A stretch of DNA of 64,000 bases from Wolfiporia cocos (lineage: Eukaryota > Basidiomycota > Agaricomycetes > Polyporales > Phaeolaceae): positions 1,364,001-1,428,000 of the forward strand of contig JACCLO010000003.1 of NCBI GenBank assembly GCA_029448655.1. The letters run 5' to 3'. This document shows positions 33,113 to 44,979 of the stretch, one piece after another. Below the pieces are notes generated by a model. It was not told the DNA's origin, did not search any database, and was given only the letters and a program-made list of their open reading frames with translations. Each line of letters begins with the position of its first letter. Position 1 is the stretch's first letter. A program made the translations under genes and the position numbers.

Positions 33113-35722
33113 GGCGGTCCAAGAAGTGTTGCAATTTGTGGTCCGCGGCGTTGCCAGGGCGCAGGATGGCGCGGCGATGGCGGACGGGTGGCGCGGTGTT
33201 GGGCAAGCTGGCGGGTCGCTAGGTAGTCCATGGGTATATAGGCCGGACGGAGCGTTGAAGCTCACCGGCAGTTTGTATCGACTGGTCCCTCAATTCTAGT
33301 ACCGGAAGTCAGGCCTTGCTAGGCGATTTCTACTAGAAGGTATGCCCTGGATACGTTTCAATGGCGAGAATTCGCGATCATCAGCGGCTGTACGACACTA
33401 CTACTATTTGTACGAGTGACGCTGAGATGTGTGCTTACCTGCGCATGCGACTCGTGTAAGAGGAGAGTTAAGACTGAGTCTAGGCATATCATGAGTTTCG
33501 AGTCCCAAAAGCCCACGTGCGATCGCACATGTATCAGGCCCTTTGTGCATCTCCATTCCAAAATTGGCATCAACGCTTGGCCTAATCTCCGCCGACCAAC
33601 CGGGATTTGGCATGGTCTGCAGACAAAACACTCGAACGGTCCCCGGCTTGTGATAGCCAGAGAAGCCTCGCAGACTTGATGGCTAGCTGAGGATTTGCGA
33701 GTCGCTAGCCGCCATGGCTCAATCGCCTGATATGGACATCAATTCATGGCACCCGGTGTCGTCTTGACTCCTCTAATGCGGTACTACAATGGGTGGTCTC
33801 TTGCACCTGTTCTCGGAGATGTGTGACTGTGCAAGCTCTCATGTCAGCGGTATGTAATGTTTCGCGGATAATACACTCCGCTGATGATCAATTACATAAT
33901 GAGCAGATCTGTGAGCCGACGTATATGTAAATGCAATGTGGTTGAAATGGATCATAGGGTTTGAAGCATGCCTGCCTGCTTCTTGCGGACAGAAGCGCCA
34001 AAAAGATGGGGACGACGTCCCTTAGTACCTGAGCGTCGTGCACGGTCCTGGGCTTTCTGGGGAGCTTTTTGTCTACCTGAGAATACGATGCCATCAACAA
34101 GTGCGTTCATCGGAACGATCCTGAGAGAAACGCATTGGCTTCGACATCTCGCGATTGCCTTTATGGAGTCCACGAAAATATATAGCGAGGCTGCAAGCCA
34201 GCACGAGCGAGCTCCTTTGGTCCAACCATGATCTTACCCCCAGTCTAACGGACACAGGATTCTTCTCATGCTCAGGATGCTGCATCAGCTAGCGAAAATC
34301 GCGCTTACTAAACAGTGCCTGGAGGTTTCACCGACCATTGAGCCGCTGGAGGCAGTAAGATCTGCGCGGAGTTAGTTGTCATACCGATGGCTGTGTGGAG
34401 GAACTACTTCATGAATGAATCGTATCAAATGGAGTGACCAGCCGGACCGCTGTATTGTCAGGTGCCACCGGATGCAATGCTATGCCGCTGGCCGCCTAGG
34501 CGGCTTCCCAGACCTTGTTCAGTAGCTTCAACGCACAGCGTGCAGCGAATTCAACTAATGCAGAACAGGTAGCTTTAGCTACAAGGCATAGCTACTGTCT
34601 ATGAGCCGGCACAATTCCTGTCTCAAAGAGATTTCAAGCGGTAGTTTAGCGGTGACAGAAGCAAGGCGTATGCGGCAGAGTTGAGGAGCACCACCCATTC
34701 TGTGGGAACGCCGTCGCGGAAGACGAGGTAAGTTGCTAGCGCACTGACGCGTTATCTTTCGAGAAACTAATTTATGAGTGCATATAGCGGCTGACGGCGG
34801 CCAGAGCGGATAATGGCAGGATGCTGGCACTCGAAGTCGAACAGGCTACAGCCGAGGCTCAAGCGCTTATAGTAATAGTATGGCGCAAGATCTAATCGGG
34901 TGATCGAGGTCAGCGCGCGGAAGTGGGTGGCTCAGAGTCATCAGATCTTTGCCCATTTACAAACTGGACCGCCGGCCATTCTCCTTACCACGTCCTAAAT
35001 CTTTGTATGACACTCATAGTTCAACGTCGTTGCAGGTGCATCAGCATCATGCATCTTGCGAGTGCGCCGTCACAGTCGACGCCGAATTTGAAAGATCAGC
35101 GCGTATGTGATCGTGGACTTCCAGATTTGAACTTGACATCAAGGAGCAGAGCGACACTAAATAGATCTAGTGCTGTTTCCCGAACCTACAACTTGTGACC
35201 CTGTTTCGTGTGGGCGACCCAGTCTGACTGCCATGATCTCGCCAAGCCTTCGTCCGGTGACAATTCAATTCCTACTGGTTCCCACTACCAAGTATTTTTG
35301 CAGCTGAGCAGTAATTGGGACCCAAACATATTGTAGGCGCTTTTAGTAAGAGAAATTCTGATGTAGCGTGCGACTGAAAGATCCCAGCCGGGGGAGTATC
35401 AGTGGACAAAAATTCTGTACACTCAATGCCAGGTACGACTGCACTGCACTGCATATGCGTGAGATTACTAAGGCAGAGTTTAGAACTTCCCAAGCTGTGT
35501 GGGAGAAGTTGGAGAACGTCCAGTCAGGTTTGCTTCGAGATGAGATCATAGAAGGATCTCCAGACCTGATGACTGACCGACGAGTTCCAATGGTCCGTTC
35601 AATAGAATGTACTGCAAACAATGGCAGGCATTATAAAGCAAATGCGATAACATGTTGGACTGTTTCCTTCCGGCTCTCCGACGTCCCCAACGTATTCTTC
35701 TTCTGTCATACGCTGCCATACG
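33113..35722. other. Intergenic within the duplicated transporter region
   Basis: No gene is supported here. Downstream of each transporter the sequences match in patches (CCATGGCTCAATCGCCT near 33713 and again near 38181), and upstream parts match the region before copy 1. The gap is therefore the 3' flank of one duplication unit plus the 5' flank of the next. Confidence 0.55.
35632..35638 (+). promoter_or_regulatory. TATA box of transporter 2
   Basis: TATAAAG lies 85 bp before the start codon at 35723, in sequence context shared with copy 1. Confidence 0.6.
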
Positions 35723-37897
35723 ATGTCTTCTACGGGAATAGAAGTGGAAGAGATCTCGAAGAGCGTGTCCTCCGCAAAATCGCCCAAGGAAAATTTCTGT
35801 GTATCACAGGTTGAGGTCGAGGATGCTCACGAGAAGGAGACAGCTGAAGTGTACAACCCAGACGTAGATGTCAGTGGCGTGGACGAGCGCAAACTCATGC
35901 GGAAGATAGATTGGCGCCTCGTTCCTTGGCTGTCGTTCTTGTTTCTACTTAGTTTTCTAGATCGAACTGCCGTTGGAAATGCGAAGGTAGTATCAGCAGC
36001 AAAAATTGCATATTTCCCGTCTTCTCATCTCAGATTCTAGCTGTATGGCATGGAACAAGATCTACACATCACGGACACACAATACCTTATCGCGCTAACC
36101 GTATTCTTCTTCCCATATGCCGCCTTCGAGGTAAGTCCAAGCCTTCTGGGCGTGATATTTCAGTACTGATTGCTGGGATATAGGTCCCTTCTAACATCCT
36201 ACTAAAGAGGATGCGCCCGTCGATATGGCTATCGTTTCTCATGTTTGCATGGGGCATCATGATGGTGAACTGTCTCTTTATCAATTTGGTTAACATCCAT
36301 TAAGTCAAATGATGCAGACCATACAGGGCCTTGTTCACGACTACGGTGGTTTATTAAGTGAGTGATTGCTCTTTAAGTCAGTGTGTCTGCCGCAGTTCTA
36401 TCCGAACTGATGCTGACTCCGAACTTCGTATCCGTGACTAATCCTTACAGTCATGCGATGGCTGCTTGGTGCCTTCGAAGCTGGATTGTTCCCCGGCGTA
36501 AATTACTACCTGTCTTGGTATGCTTCCCATTTGCGGACCAACGTTCACAATTTCAATGGCTCCTACAGCTGGTACAAACGCTCAGAGTTTGGTCTTCGAG
36601 CGGCAGTATTCTTCTCCGCAGCAACTATTGCAGGTGCATTTGGGGGTTTGCTCGCAGTGCGTTTTTTTCTACCAAAGCTATGTATGCCGGCCCTAATCAA
36701 CATGGGACTGATAGGCCGGTTTGTCCCAAATGGGAGGGGTTGGCGGCAAGCCCGCATGGGCGTGGATCTTCATAATCGAGGGTCTCATCACCGTAGTGGC
36801 GGGAGTGCTCTCGTTCTGGATAATTCAGGACTTCCCGGATACGGCCAAATTTCTCACTGAGGAAGAACGAACTTTCGTCATTCGGCGGTTGCATGCAGAT
36901 GGGCAAGTGAGCGCTACAGGGGAAAAATTTACTTTGCGGTATGTCGTCCAGGGTCTGTCGGACTGGAAGACTTGGCTTGGGAGTGAGTGCGAACAGTTCT
37001 GATGAAAGCGATAGCGTTCGACACTGACACATGTTGACAGTGGCGCTCTACATGGGAAACGAAGGGCCCCTGTTTGCCATTGCGCTTTTCCTTCCCAGCA
37101 TCGTCAATGAGGTCAATGTAGTGTGGATGCTTCATAAACGGTGTACTGATAGCCCGCTTTCGTAGCTTGGGTATACCGCTACTCCTGCCAACCTCCTCAC
37201 GGTTCCGGTATATGTTCTGGCTTGCATAGCCATGTGTCTCGTAGGGTACCTGGCGGATCGCTACGGCAACAGAGGATATTTCAATATGTGAGTAATGGAT
37301 TTGGGCACAGATCCATCGGCGAGAGTTAACCACTTGTGCGACAGAGGATGTATGCTCCTTGCCGGGGCAGGCTATATCATTCTCATCTTCTCCCGGAATG
37401 CCGCACTGTCATACTTCGCATGTTACTTGGCTGCATGCGGAATATATCCATGCGCACCAAACGTCATTGCATGGATGTCGAACAACTTCGAGGGCTCCTA
37501 CAAACGCGCTGTAGCGCTGGGAATGATCATCAGCTGGGGAAATCTGAATGGAGCGGTCTCCTCCAATGTGGTAAGCTGCACTCAATCGCTTCAGGTTAGA
37601 TGACCTCGCACTTAAGTCCACTGTTACATGCAGTATCGCGCACAGGACGCACCGTGGTATACACTCGGCCACGGGATCCTCCTCATATACATCGGAATAT
37701 CTCTTACCTGCTCTACCGCATTCATTCTGTTGCTCGCGAGAGAGAACAGGAAGCGCGACAGGGGAGAACGAGATGAGATCATTAAGGGTGTTAACGAAGA
37801 CAGAGTGGATCTGCGGAAGAACGGAATATTCTCGAGTGTCGATGAGGCACGAAGAGAGCGAGGAGACAAGTGGAGTGGCTATCGCTATGAGTGGTGA
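35723..37897 (+). CDS. MFS transporter, ACS/Dal5-like family, copy 2
   Basis: Eleven exons: 35723-35986, 36041-36130, 36184-36264, 36318-36357, 36451-36517, 36569-36656, 36715-36982, 37041-37111, 37166-37287, 37345-37570, 37634-37897. Every exon has exactly the same length and phase as in copy 1, giving 526 residues. The same hallmarks are present (DERKLMRKIDWRLVPWL, FLDRTAVGNAK, MRWLLGAFEAGLFPG, WYKRSEFGLRAAVF, DKWSGYRYEW). Coding similarity to copy 1 is high while introns have diverged, so both look under selection rather than one decaying. The pantothenate synthetase gene lies just downstream on the opposite strand, which makes pantothenate or a related carboxylate one candidate substrate. 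That is inference only. Confidence 0.9.
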
Positions 37898-38626
37898 GAA
37901 GATCTGGTGTCGACGATATTATGTACGTATTGGCAACTATTATCACTGCATTTTACGTGAATCTAGCGTCCGGTGGGTCAAAATCTGATGTGGCGCGTTG
38001 ACGTTTGACAGTGGTTTGCCCTGGATGTGTTTATGTAAATGGTGAGAATTGCAATGATTAGCAGCTATATGACGCCATTACCGCAAGAGGCGAACTGGAG
38101 TACTATACGGCCCCTTCCTCGGTTAGCTTCAGAGTAATTGGTTAGTCAAATACTCATGTATGACTAGCCAGCAGCTTAAGCCATGGCTCAATCGCCTTGG
38201 TATGGACATGGGCTCATAGCATCCTGGTGTCTTTTTCATTTCGCTCTGTGATATGTATGCAGTAAAGTCAAGGCTGACCGGCCTCCTGCATCTATTTCCG
38301 CAGCCACAATTATCATGTGCTTGAATGGCCCCGAAATGCTGCCAGTGCGATATCTCTCAATGAGGATCGAACGAACGCCGGTGATCTCGCCACACTCACT
38401 TTTGATAGATCTGATCCCAGGTCCAAATTCCTGAGAAATTCGAAAACGCTCCGGAATTATACGATGTAAGATCTAGCCACACGCGCCACCTCTTGGCTCT
38501 CCGAGACGCACGTCTATCCCAGTTCTAGCCTCCTACGTCGTGCCGATCAAATCAATATCGCCCAGCCCTTCTAACCCACCAGGTCAATGCATTCTCAGAC
38601 CGAATTCTGCATGATACAGTTCTCAT
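37898..38626. other. Convergent intergenic region between transporter 2 and PAN6
   Basis: It holds the 3' flanks of both genes. Part of it matches the 3' flank of transporter 1, marking the right arm of the duplication. No gene is seen. Confidence 0.5.
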
Positions 38627-39851
38627 TTACCCATCAATGCCGATCTTCCTCGCATCGCCAAGGATCAAGTTATCTATCAGCCTGGCCTTCCCAACGCGCA
38701 CTGCGCCGCTTACTATTACAGGGCTATTCAGGCAAACATCAGCTTTGCTCAACTCCCACTGGTCCTTCGTTGTCACGTCGGGGAGCTCGTCGAACGTATC
38801 CGGGTCATTCATCTCGATGTAGTCAATCTCGAGCTGAACCTGTCTACCCCCCGCTTTGAGCTCTTCAAGTACGTCGCTGATTACTGCATACGCAGCCAGG
38901 ATGCATTCTGCCTTGCGTTTTCCTGCATCCCATGCCTGCCTGGCGGCATCAAGTGCGCAGTACAGGGCGGGGGCGGCCAGTGTTCGTTCGTCTGCGTTCA
39001 GATATGCGTTCCTCGAGGAGAGTGCGAGTGAGTCTCCTGGGTCACTAATGTGGATCAAGCATCAGAATGCAGAGGCTTTGCAAGATCTAAGAACGTACCG
39101 AGCGGTCGGGACTATGATCAGGTTCTCCGGCGTCGGATGCGAGAGAAGCAGGTCACGCGTCATTCTCCGCAGTAGCAGTGCCTGCTGGATGTCCTTCTGG
39201 CCGAAGTACGCGCGAGTAGGCTGCGGCGATGTGAGCGATCTATCTCGGGATCTAGCGTAATCAAATCCCTCAATGACGTTGAACAGCTTCGTCACCACTG
39301 TTGCAATACCGCGGAAGAAATGAGGGCGGGATCGGCCCTCTATCTTGTCACCATAGCCTTGCACCTCGACGAGGGTGCCCTTCTGCTCTGCCGCGCTCGA
39401 GGGAAGGCCCGACGGGTACATCTCAGCAACCGAAGGCAGGAACACTGCGGAGGGCGTGCGGACGATGCGCTCCTGGTGTCCGTTCGGGTTTGTGGCGCCT
39501 ACCTCTGTGCGCAGCGATGAAAGAAGTTCAAGGTCGCGCGCGAGGGTACGGGGGTAGCTATTCAGATCTTCGTGTAGCGCGAATTGTGTCGGATTGACGA
39601 AGATGGAGACCACGGTTCTGTCGTTCTCCGCCAGGGATCGTCGCACTGCGGTTGATGTGCATTTGATGCTTATCTCCGCGTAGTCTGCGTGACTCACCGA
39701 GGGAGAGGTGGCCCTCGTGCAGAGCTCCCATTGTGGCAGCGAGGCCGACGGATAGTTTCGCTTCAGTGAGTCGGCTCCTCCATTTCCGGTACTCTTGTAC
39801 AGTGGCGAAGATCGGAATGGAAGATGAAGCTAAGTTCGCCGGAACGGCCAT
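38627..39851 (-). CDS. PAN6: Pantothenate synthetase (pantoate--beta-alanine ligase)
   Basis: Three exons on the minus strand: 39698-39851, 39099-39645 and 38627-39044, giving 372 residues. It joins D-pantoate and beta-alanine with ATP to make pantothenate (vitamin B5), the coenzyme A precursor. Diagnostic segments are MGALHEGHLSL (HxGH nucleotidyl-transfer motif), VSIFVNPTQF, YFGQKDIQQ, and RDPGDSLALSSRNAYL, which matches the RDxDGLAxSSRN signature with GD swapped. The open frame extends to an ATG at 40037. I prefer the Met at 39851 because a TATAAAG box (40011-40017) lies between the two, and because the conserved region begins soon after. The longer form would add 62 residues. Exon 2 carries an insertion (around LRTEVGATNPNGHQE) relative to bacterial enzymes. 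Confidence 0.9.
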
Positions 39852-40010
39852 CGAAAGCGGCGTATATGCCCCGAGCTGGAGTAACGATGAGGCTTTGACT
39901 TCACGAAAGGTTGCGATTGAGCGGGGTACCGTTTTAGCGCGGTGTACTTCGAGGGAGACGTGGGGGTTGATGCCGTGAGGAGAGGCATAATATGACCGTG
40001 TCACCGGAGA

Positions 40011-40017
40011 CTTTATA
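40011..40017 (-). promoter_or_regulatory. TATA box of PAN6
   Basis: On the minus strand this reads TATAAAG, 160 bp upstream of the preferred start codon and downstream of the alternative ATG at 40037. It argues for the shorter protein. Confidence 0.45.
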
Positions 40018-41402
40018 CTGCTCGACGGGCAATTCAATCAGGCATGGAAGCAAATATACAACTTTGGTGGGGCGTGAACCCTATGATCAACTGCATCAAA
40101 GGTTAGCATCCTTCTAGCGTTAGGTAAATCTGACTTTGGCAAATCGATTGCATGTAACGCGTCTGGCGATTGGAGCAGCTTGATGATCGAGGTCCTAGAA
40201 GACGCGATATTACTTCACATGTCGAACGCGCGGGAGCATCGAGCAAGAGTATAGGCTATACAGCGCTTATCACCATGGAGGGATGATCTAATCTGCACTC
40301 CGGCATGAGTGAATACCAGTCGACCTCCAGGCAACGATGAATCGAAGAAGTGCGAACACTCGTGGCTGCATCGCAATGATGTTTCGACCCGACGCGGCTT
40401 CGATTCAGCGCACTACCAGAGCGCACGAATGCTCGATCGCGACCCGAGGTGGTACGTGGGCTAGCGGACACAGAGTTTTGGTTAGGCTCGTTCTTCCGTG
40501 GTACAAACTGTTCAGTCAACCTTTGGTCCGAGCGACGCGGTGGACAGGGCCGCGAAGATTGCTAATACGTATGTATACCTTTACGGCAAATGACACAGAA
40601 ATGTTGAGCCGATGCCACGACCGAAAATCCGCCATGAGCACCTTCCCGATGCCGAGCGAACATTCTTGTGCATTTGATAACAGGGCGCTGCATCGGAGCT
40701 CATTGATCATTGGCAGAGGTGCCAGCTCCCAGCGTTCTTGACTACACACCGCACTCAAGCCATGAGGTCACGAAGCGTGTGTTCAACAATATCTTTGACG
40801 ACGACCATAGATGAGATCGATGAGATTCAGAGAGCAAAGCAAGCGTCAATCGTACACGTGATTGCATCGATGCTGTGTAGGATAGTAATCTCGGCAGCCG
40901 AATTCACCTGCATACCCCACACGGGAAAACACTTTAGGCCGGAGGCCCGTAGTCTAATCTTTGACCTCATCCCCGCTCGCAACTTCACCGTTCGTAAAAT
41001 CTCGTTGATACCGCAGGTCCAGAACCGAGATAAACAGTCACCGATCCCAAGTTCCGTATAGCGCTACTAGTGTCGCGGTAAGCTCGTCATGGTCCTCGCG
41101 ACAAATTTACGTGGGGGCGATCATGCATAGGCGACTGCCAAGCCGAAATGCTGCTGGATGCGGGGTAGCATGGGGTAATACATCCCTGATAGTGAAACGC
41201 CTGTGGTCCCATGATGGCACTCAAGATGCCTTTTCCCCGGCACTCCAGAGCCGGCCAACTGTTAGCGGATGGCAGCGTTGGTTATAAATCTGCAGACCGC
41301 TGTTCAGCCAGAACGCGCCCCCACTATCTCCAGCGTCCTTCTGCGGCTGAGCCTCCGTAACGACGCGTCGCGGCTTGCAGAGCGGTAATAAATTCGACCG
41401 TT
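40018..41402. other. Divergent intergenic region between PAN6 and transporter 3
   Basis: This is the common upstream region of the two divergently transcribed genes. A TATAAAT at 41283-41289 lies 114 bp before the transporter start. No coding sequence is recognisable. Confidence 0.5.
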
Positions 41403-43674
41403 ATGTCGCCTTCGAACTCGGACCCGGAGAAGGGCGCGGCGAGTTCGTCCTCGTCGGCGCGGCTGTCCGGAGAAAAGGCCCGCGCCTCCCACATCGAGGT
41501 CAAGTATAGCAGCGAGAAGCCCGAGGCAGAGGTCTATAATCCCCACGTCGATGTAAGCGGTGTCGACGAGAGAAAGCTCGTCAGGAAGCTCGACTGGCAT
41601 CTGGTCCCATGGCTTTCGTTCCTGTACCTGCTGTGCTTCCTCGACCGCACGAGTATCGGCAATGCGAAGGTGAGATTAGATTTTCCAGTATCCTGCACTG
41701 AGGATGGTCAAGTGACAGTGAAGCACACAAACAGCTATACGGAATGGAGCAAGACTTGCATATCTCTGATCACCAGTATCTCGTTGCCTTGACGTTATTT
41801 TTCATCCCATATGCACTGTTCGAAGTAGGTCTTCCGGGACGATCGCCGTGGCTACGCACTCACCGATTTTGACACCAGGTGCCTTCTAACGTTATCTTGA
41901 AGCGGATTAGACCATCTCTATGGATATCATTTCTCATGTTGGGGTGGGGGATCATGATGGTACGCCGATATCGCACAGAACATAGCCCATACTGATGGGG
42001 GTGCTCCATAGACCGTTCAAGGTCTCGTACACAATTATGGTGGACTTATCGGTAAGTACCCTGATGAAATGCTATGGCGATCGACAGATCAGTACCGTGA
42101 GAGACGTCACAAAGATCGGTGTGCTTAGCGGTATTAAATGTCTTCTCACACCATGGCTGCCATTCTTTGCTCTTTACAAATTGGCAAATAATATACTGAC
42201 CACGGGTTTCTATAATGCAAGGCATGAGATGGATGCTTGGAACGTTCGAAGCCGGATTTTACCCGGGTGTAAACTACTATCTCTCATGGTGCGTACCTGG
42301 TTTAATTATTTGCGAGCCCTTGATGGCGCTGACCGTTACACGCCAGTTGGTACAAGCGCTCGGAATTCGGCCTTCGCGCAGCAATATTTTTCTCCGCTGC
42401 TACCGCTGCAGGAGCCTTCGGTGGTCTGCTTGCGGTGCGCACTTCAGCAGCAGCACTATCAAGTAATTTTAAACTGATCCTCGGATTGACAGGCTGCGAT
42501 ATCCAACATGGGCGGGATAGGCGGCAAGCCAGCATGGGCATGGATTTTCATCCTCGAGGGCCTCGTGACAGTCGTCGCCGCCGCGTTCTCGCCGTGGATC
42601 ATCCAGGACTTCCCTGACAACGCGAAGTTCCTCTCGGAAGCCGAGCGGACCGTCGTCGTGCGGCGGCTGCAGGGCGATGACCAGTTCAGCGCGGCGGGCG
42701 AGAAGTTCAATCTTCGTTACATTCTGAGAAGCGTGACGGACTGGAAGACGTGGTTGTGCAGTGCGTGTGCTTCGATCGGAGCGCCGGCGCGGCCTGTGCT
42801 GACATGTGCGGTGCAGTGCTGATGTATATGGGCACGGACGTACCGCTTTACGCGTTTGCGCTGTTCCTTCCAAGTATCATTAACCAGGTGAATCAGCGCG
42901 TATCATGGTCGAGGGCGAGACGGCGCTCACGTCTCCATTCACAGCTCGGTTACACCGCGACGCCCGCCAACCTGCTGTCGGTACCCGTCTACGTCCTCGC
43001 TTGTATCTGCACCTGTGCCGTGGGTTTCGTTGCCGACCGGTATGGAGGCAGAGGCTACCTGAATATGTGCGTGCCGCTGTCAAATGTGGTCTCTTCACCG
43101 CGCTAACAGCGTCCTGCCCCGCAGCGCGTGTCTGCTTGTCGGCGGAGCAGGCTACATCATTTTGATCGCATCACGGAATGCGGGCGTGTCGTACTTCGCG
43201 GTCTACCTCGCCGCCTGCGGAATCTACCCGAGCATCTCGAACCTCGTCGCGTGGGTGTCGAACAACCTGGAGGGCTCGTACAAGCGGAGCGTCTCACTTG
43301 CTATGGTTATCGGTTTCGGGAACCTCAATGGCGCGGTGTCATCCAATGTGGTGAGCATCCGTCACTTGATGTCATCCGGCGCGCGGACGGCGCTGACGGC
43401 CCGCGTGCAGTACCGCGCACAGGACGAACCGTGGTACACGCTTGGCCACGGCATAATCCTGATGTATATCGGGATCGGCCTGATCTGCTCGGCAACGTAC
43501 ATCGTCGTGCTGAAGCGCGAGAACGCGAAACGCGATCGAGGCGAACGGGACGAGATCATCGAGGGGGTGAATGATGATCAGCTTCACCTGAGCAAGAACG
43601 GCAAGTTTGCGAGTGTCGCAGACGCGAAGCGAGAGAAGGGGGACGAATGGAGCGGGTACAGGTATACACTATGA
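41403..43674 (+). CDS. MFS transporter, ACS/Dal5-like family, copy 3 (divergent)
   Basis: Eleven exons: 41403-41669, 41735-41824, 41879-41959, 42012-42051, 42222-42288, 42347-42434, 42493-42760, 42817-42887, 42945-43066, 43125-43350, 43411-43674, giving 527 residues. Exons 2-11 have exactly the lengths of copies 1 and 2, and only the first is three bases longer. Signatures include DERKLVRKLDWHLVPWL, FLDRTSIGNAK, MRWMLGTFEAGFYPG, WYKRSEFGLRAAIF and DEWSGYRYTL. The sequence is clearly more distant than copies 1 and 2 are from each other and is GC-richer in its second half. Intron 4 (42052-42221) is 170 nt, long for this gene. It is transcribed divergently from PAN6, so co-regulation is possible. 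Confidence 0.9.
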
Positions 43675-44097
43675 AGGCGATGCCATAGCACGATTGAGTA
43701 TCTGTTGTAGAGTATAGCGCCAGACAGAATATCATACGTTTGTTACTGTGGCTTGTATGTCAGAGGGATCTTTAACACCGCTTTATCTCCAATAACATAT
43801 AACATAAGGCTGATTGGAAGAAGCAGGAAATGAAGAACCGCCGGTCTAACGCCCTAGCATTTTGAATTGATTTGTCGAGTTCTTGTCCACGTCGGTATGG
43901 AGAAATAGTGGGTCCGATGCACGTGATGTGCACTGCACGGTCAAATATACTGCCAGCCGCCATCAGACAACGAAAGTTCTCCCCGCCACCACCACCACCT
44001 CCCGTCGACGCGTCGCCCCGTCCCGCGTTTCTCAGCATACCCCCAAAAGCTTCACAGCACCCACATATACCTCTGTATTCTATTCTTAAAAGCCATC
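43675..44097. other. Intergenic with pyrimidine-rich promoter
   Basis: No gene is seen. The segment from about 43976 to 44030 is rich in CCACC repeats and pyrimidines and probably forms the promoter and 5' leader of the next gene. Confidence 0.4.
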
Positions 44098-44979
44098 ATG
44101 GGCCGACCTCTCTTTTCCCGCTCGCACCAGACGCCTGCCGTGCGCGTCGAGCCCGAACAGCCACACCCCACATACGAGAAATGGACGTACTGGAACGCCT
44201 TTGATCCCGACGCGGACGAGTTCTTCGAGAACGACAATGCGGTGTACGAAGCCGTAGTCGACCCCACGCTCGTGCGTGTGCTCCCACCGCTCGCCTCCAC
44301 GGCCTCCAGCAGCTCGAGCGAGGCGTCCTCAAGCGGTGCTTCGAGCCCTACGGAGGAGAGCTCGGAGGAGAGCCTCCTCGCCGAGCGAAGACGGCTCGGG
44401 TGGGCGTACCTCCGCACACCCGCCACACCCGATGAGCAGGAGCAAGGGCGCCCCCCGCTCGCGCCGGTGCGCCGCGACGCGCCTCTCGGCGGCGCCGAGG
44501 CCCGCACGTACGACGTGGGTGACCAGGCCGCGCCGTACGCGAGCGTTCCCAACATCTCCTCCGGCCCGGCCGCGACACAGCCTATGAGGGAGCGCGTACT
44601 GCCACCGCCTACAAGCCCCGTTTCCGCCGCGCCCGCGCCTGATTTCCACCTGCCCATTCAGGTGCTCCGCGCTTACACCGACGGTCCCGCAATGCACGAA
44701 GAGGCTGCCATACACTCGCGCGGAATCGCCGCATCTCAGCCTTCCTCCCCCGTTCGATCTGTGACACCCCCCAACCAGGCCGGCGCGTCGTATTCTACCC
44801 CGTCGCCCGCGCCCTCTGTGACTCCCCGACTCTACTCCTGGGCTAACAGGCAGTCGCCCTATCCGACGTCCCCCGTCGCTCCGCGCGGATCAATCATGTC
44901 CCGCACCTCCCGCCGGTCCTCGAACCCATTCACGTCGCCTGCTCCCGTACACGCGCACACCCCGCGCATCGTGCTTTGA
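44098..44979 (+). CDS. Uncharacterised, largely disordered protein
   Basis: Intronless frame of 293 residues. The first 60 residues look ordered, with an aromatic/acidic patch (YEKWTYWNAFDPDADEFFEND). The rest is low complexity: a Ser/Glu block (STASSSSSEASSSG), a LLAERRRLGWAYLRTP segment, then Ser/Pro/Thr-rich sequence with several SP and TP sites and a basic SRTSRRSSNPF near the end. I recognise no family. Strong codon GC bias and the absence of frame breaks over 880 bp support a real gene. The SP/TP sites suggest phosphorylation, which is inference. Confidence 0.7.
   Translation: MGRPLFSRSHQTPAVRVEPEQPHPTYEKWTYWNAFDPDADEFFENDNAVYEAVVDPTLVRVLPPLASTASSSSSEASSSGASSPTEESSEESLLAERRRLGWAYLRTPATPDEQEQGRPPLAPVRRDAPLGGAEARTYDVGDQAAPYASVPNISSGPAATQPMRERVLPPPTSPVSAAPAPDFHLPIQVLRAYTDGPAMHEEAAIHSRGIAASQPSSPVRSVTPPNQAGASYSTPSPAPSVTPRLYSWANRQSPYPTSPVAPRGSIMSRTSRRSSNPFTSPAPVHAHTPRIVL

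Noticed and set aside
40037..40037. ATG at 40037 as the start of PAN6
   Set aside because: A TATAAAG lies downstream of it at 40011-40017 and conservation begins only after the Met at 39851. The longer form remains possible.
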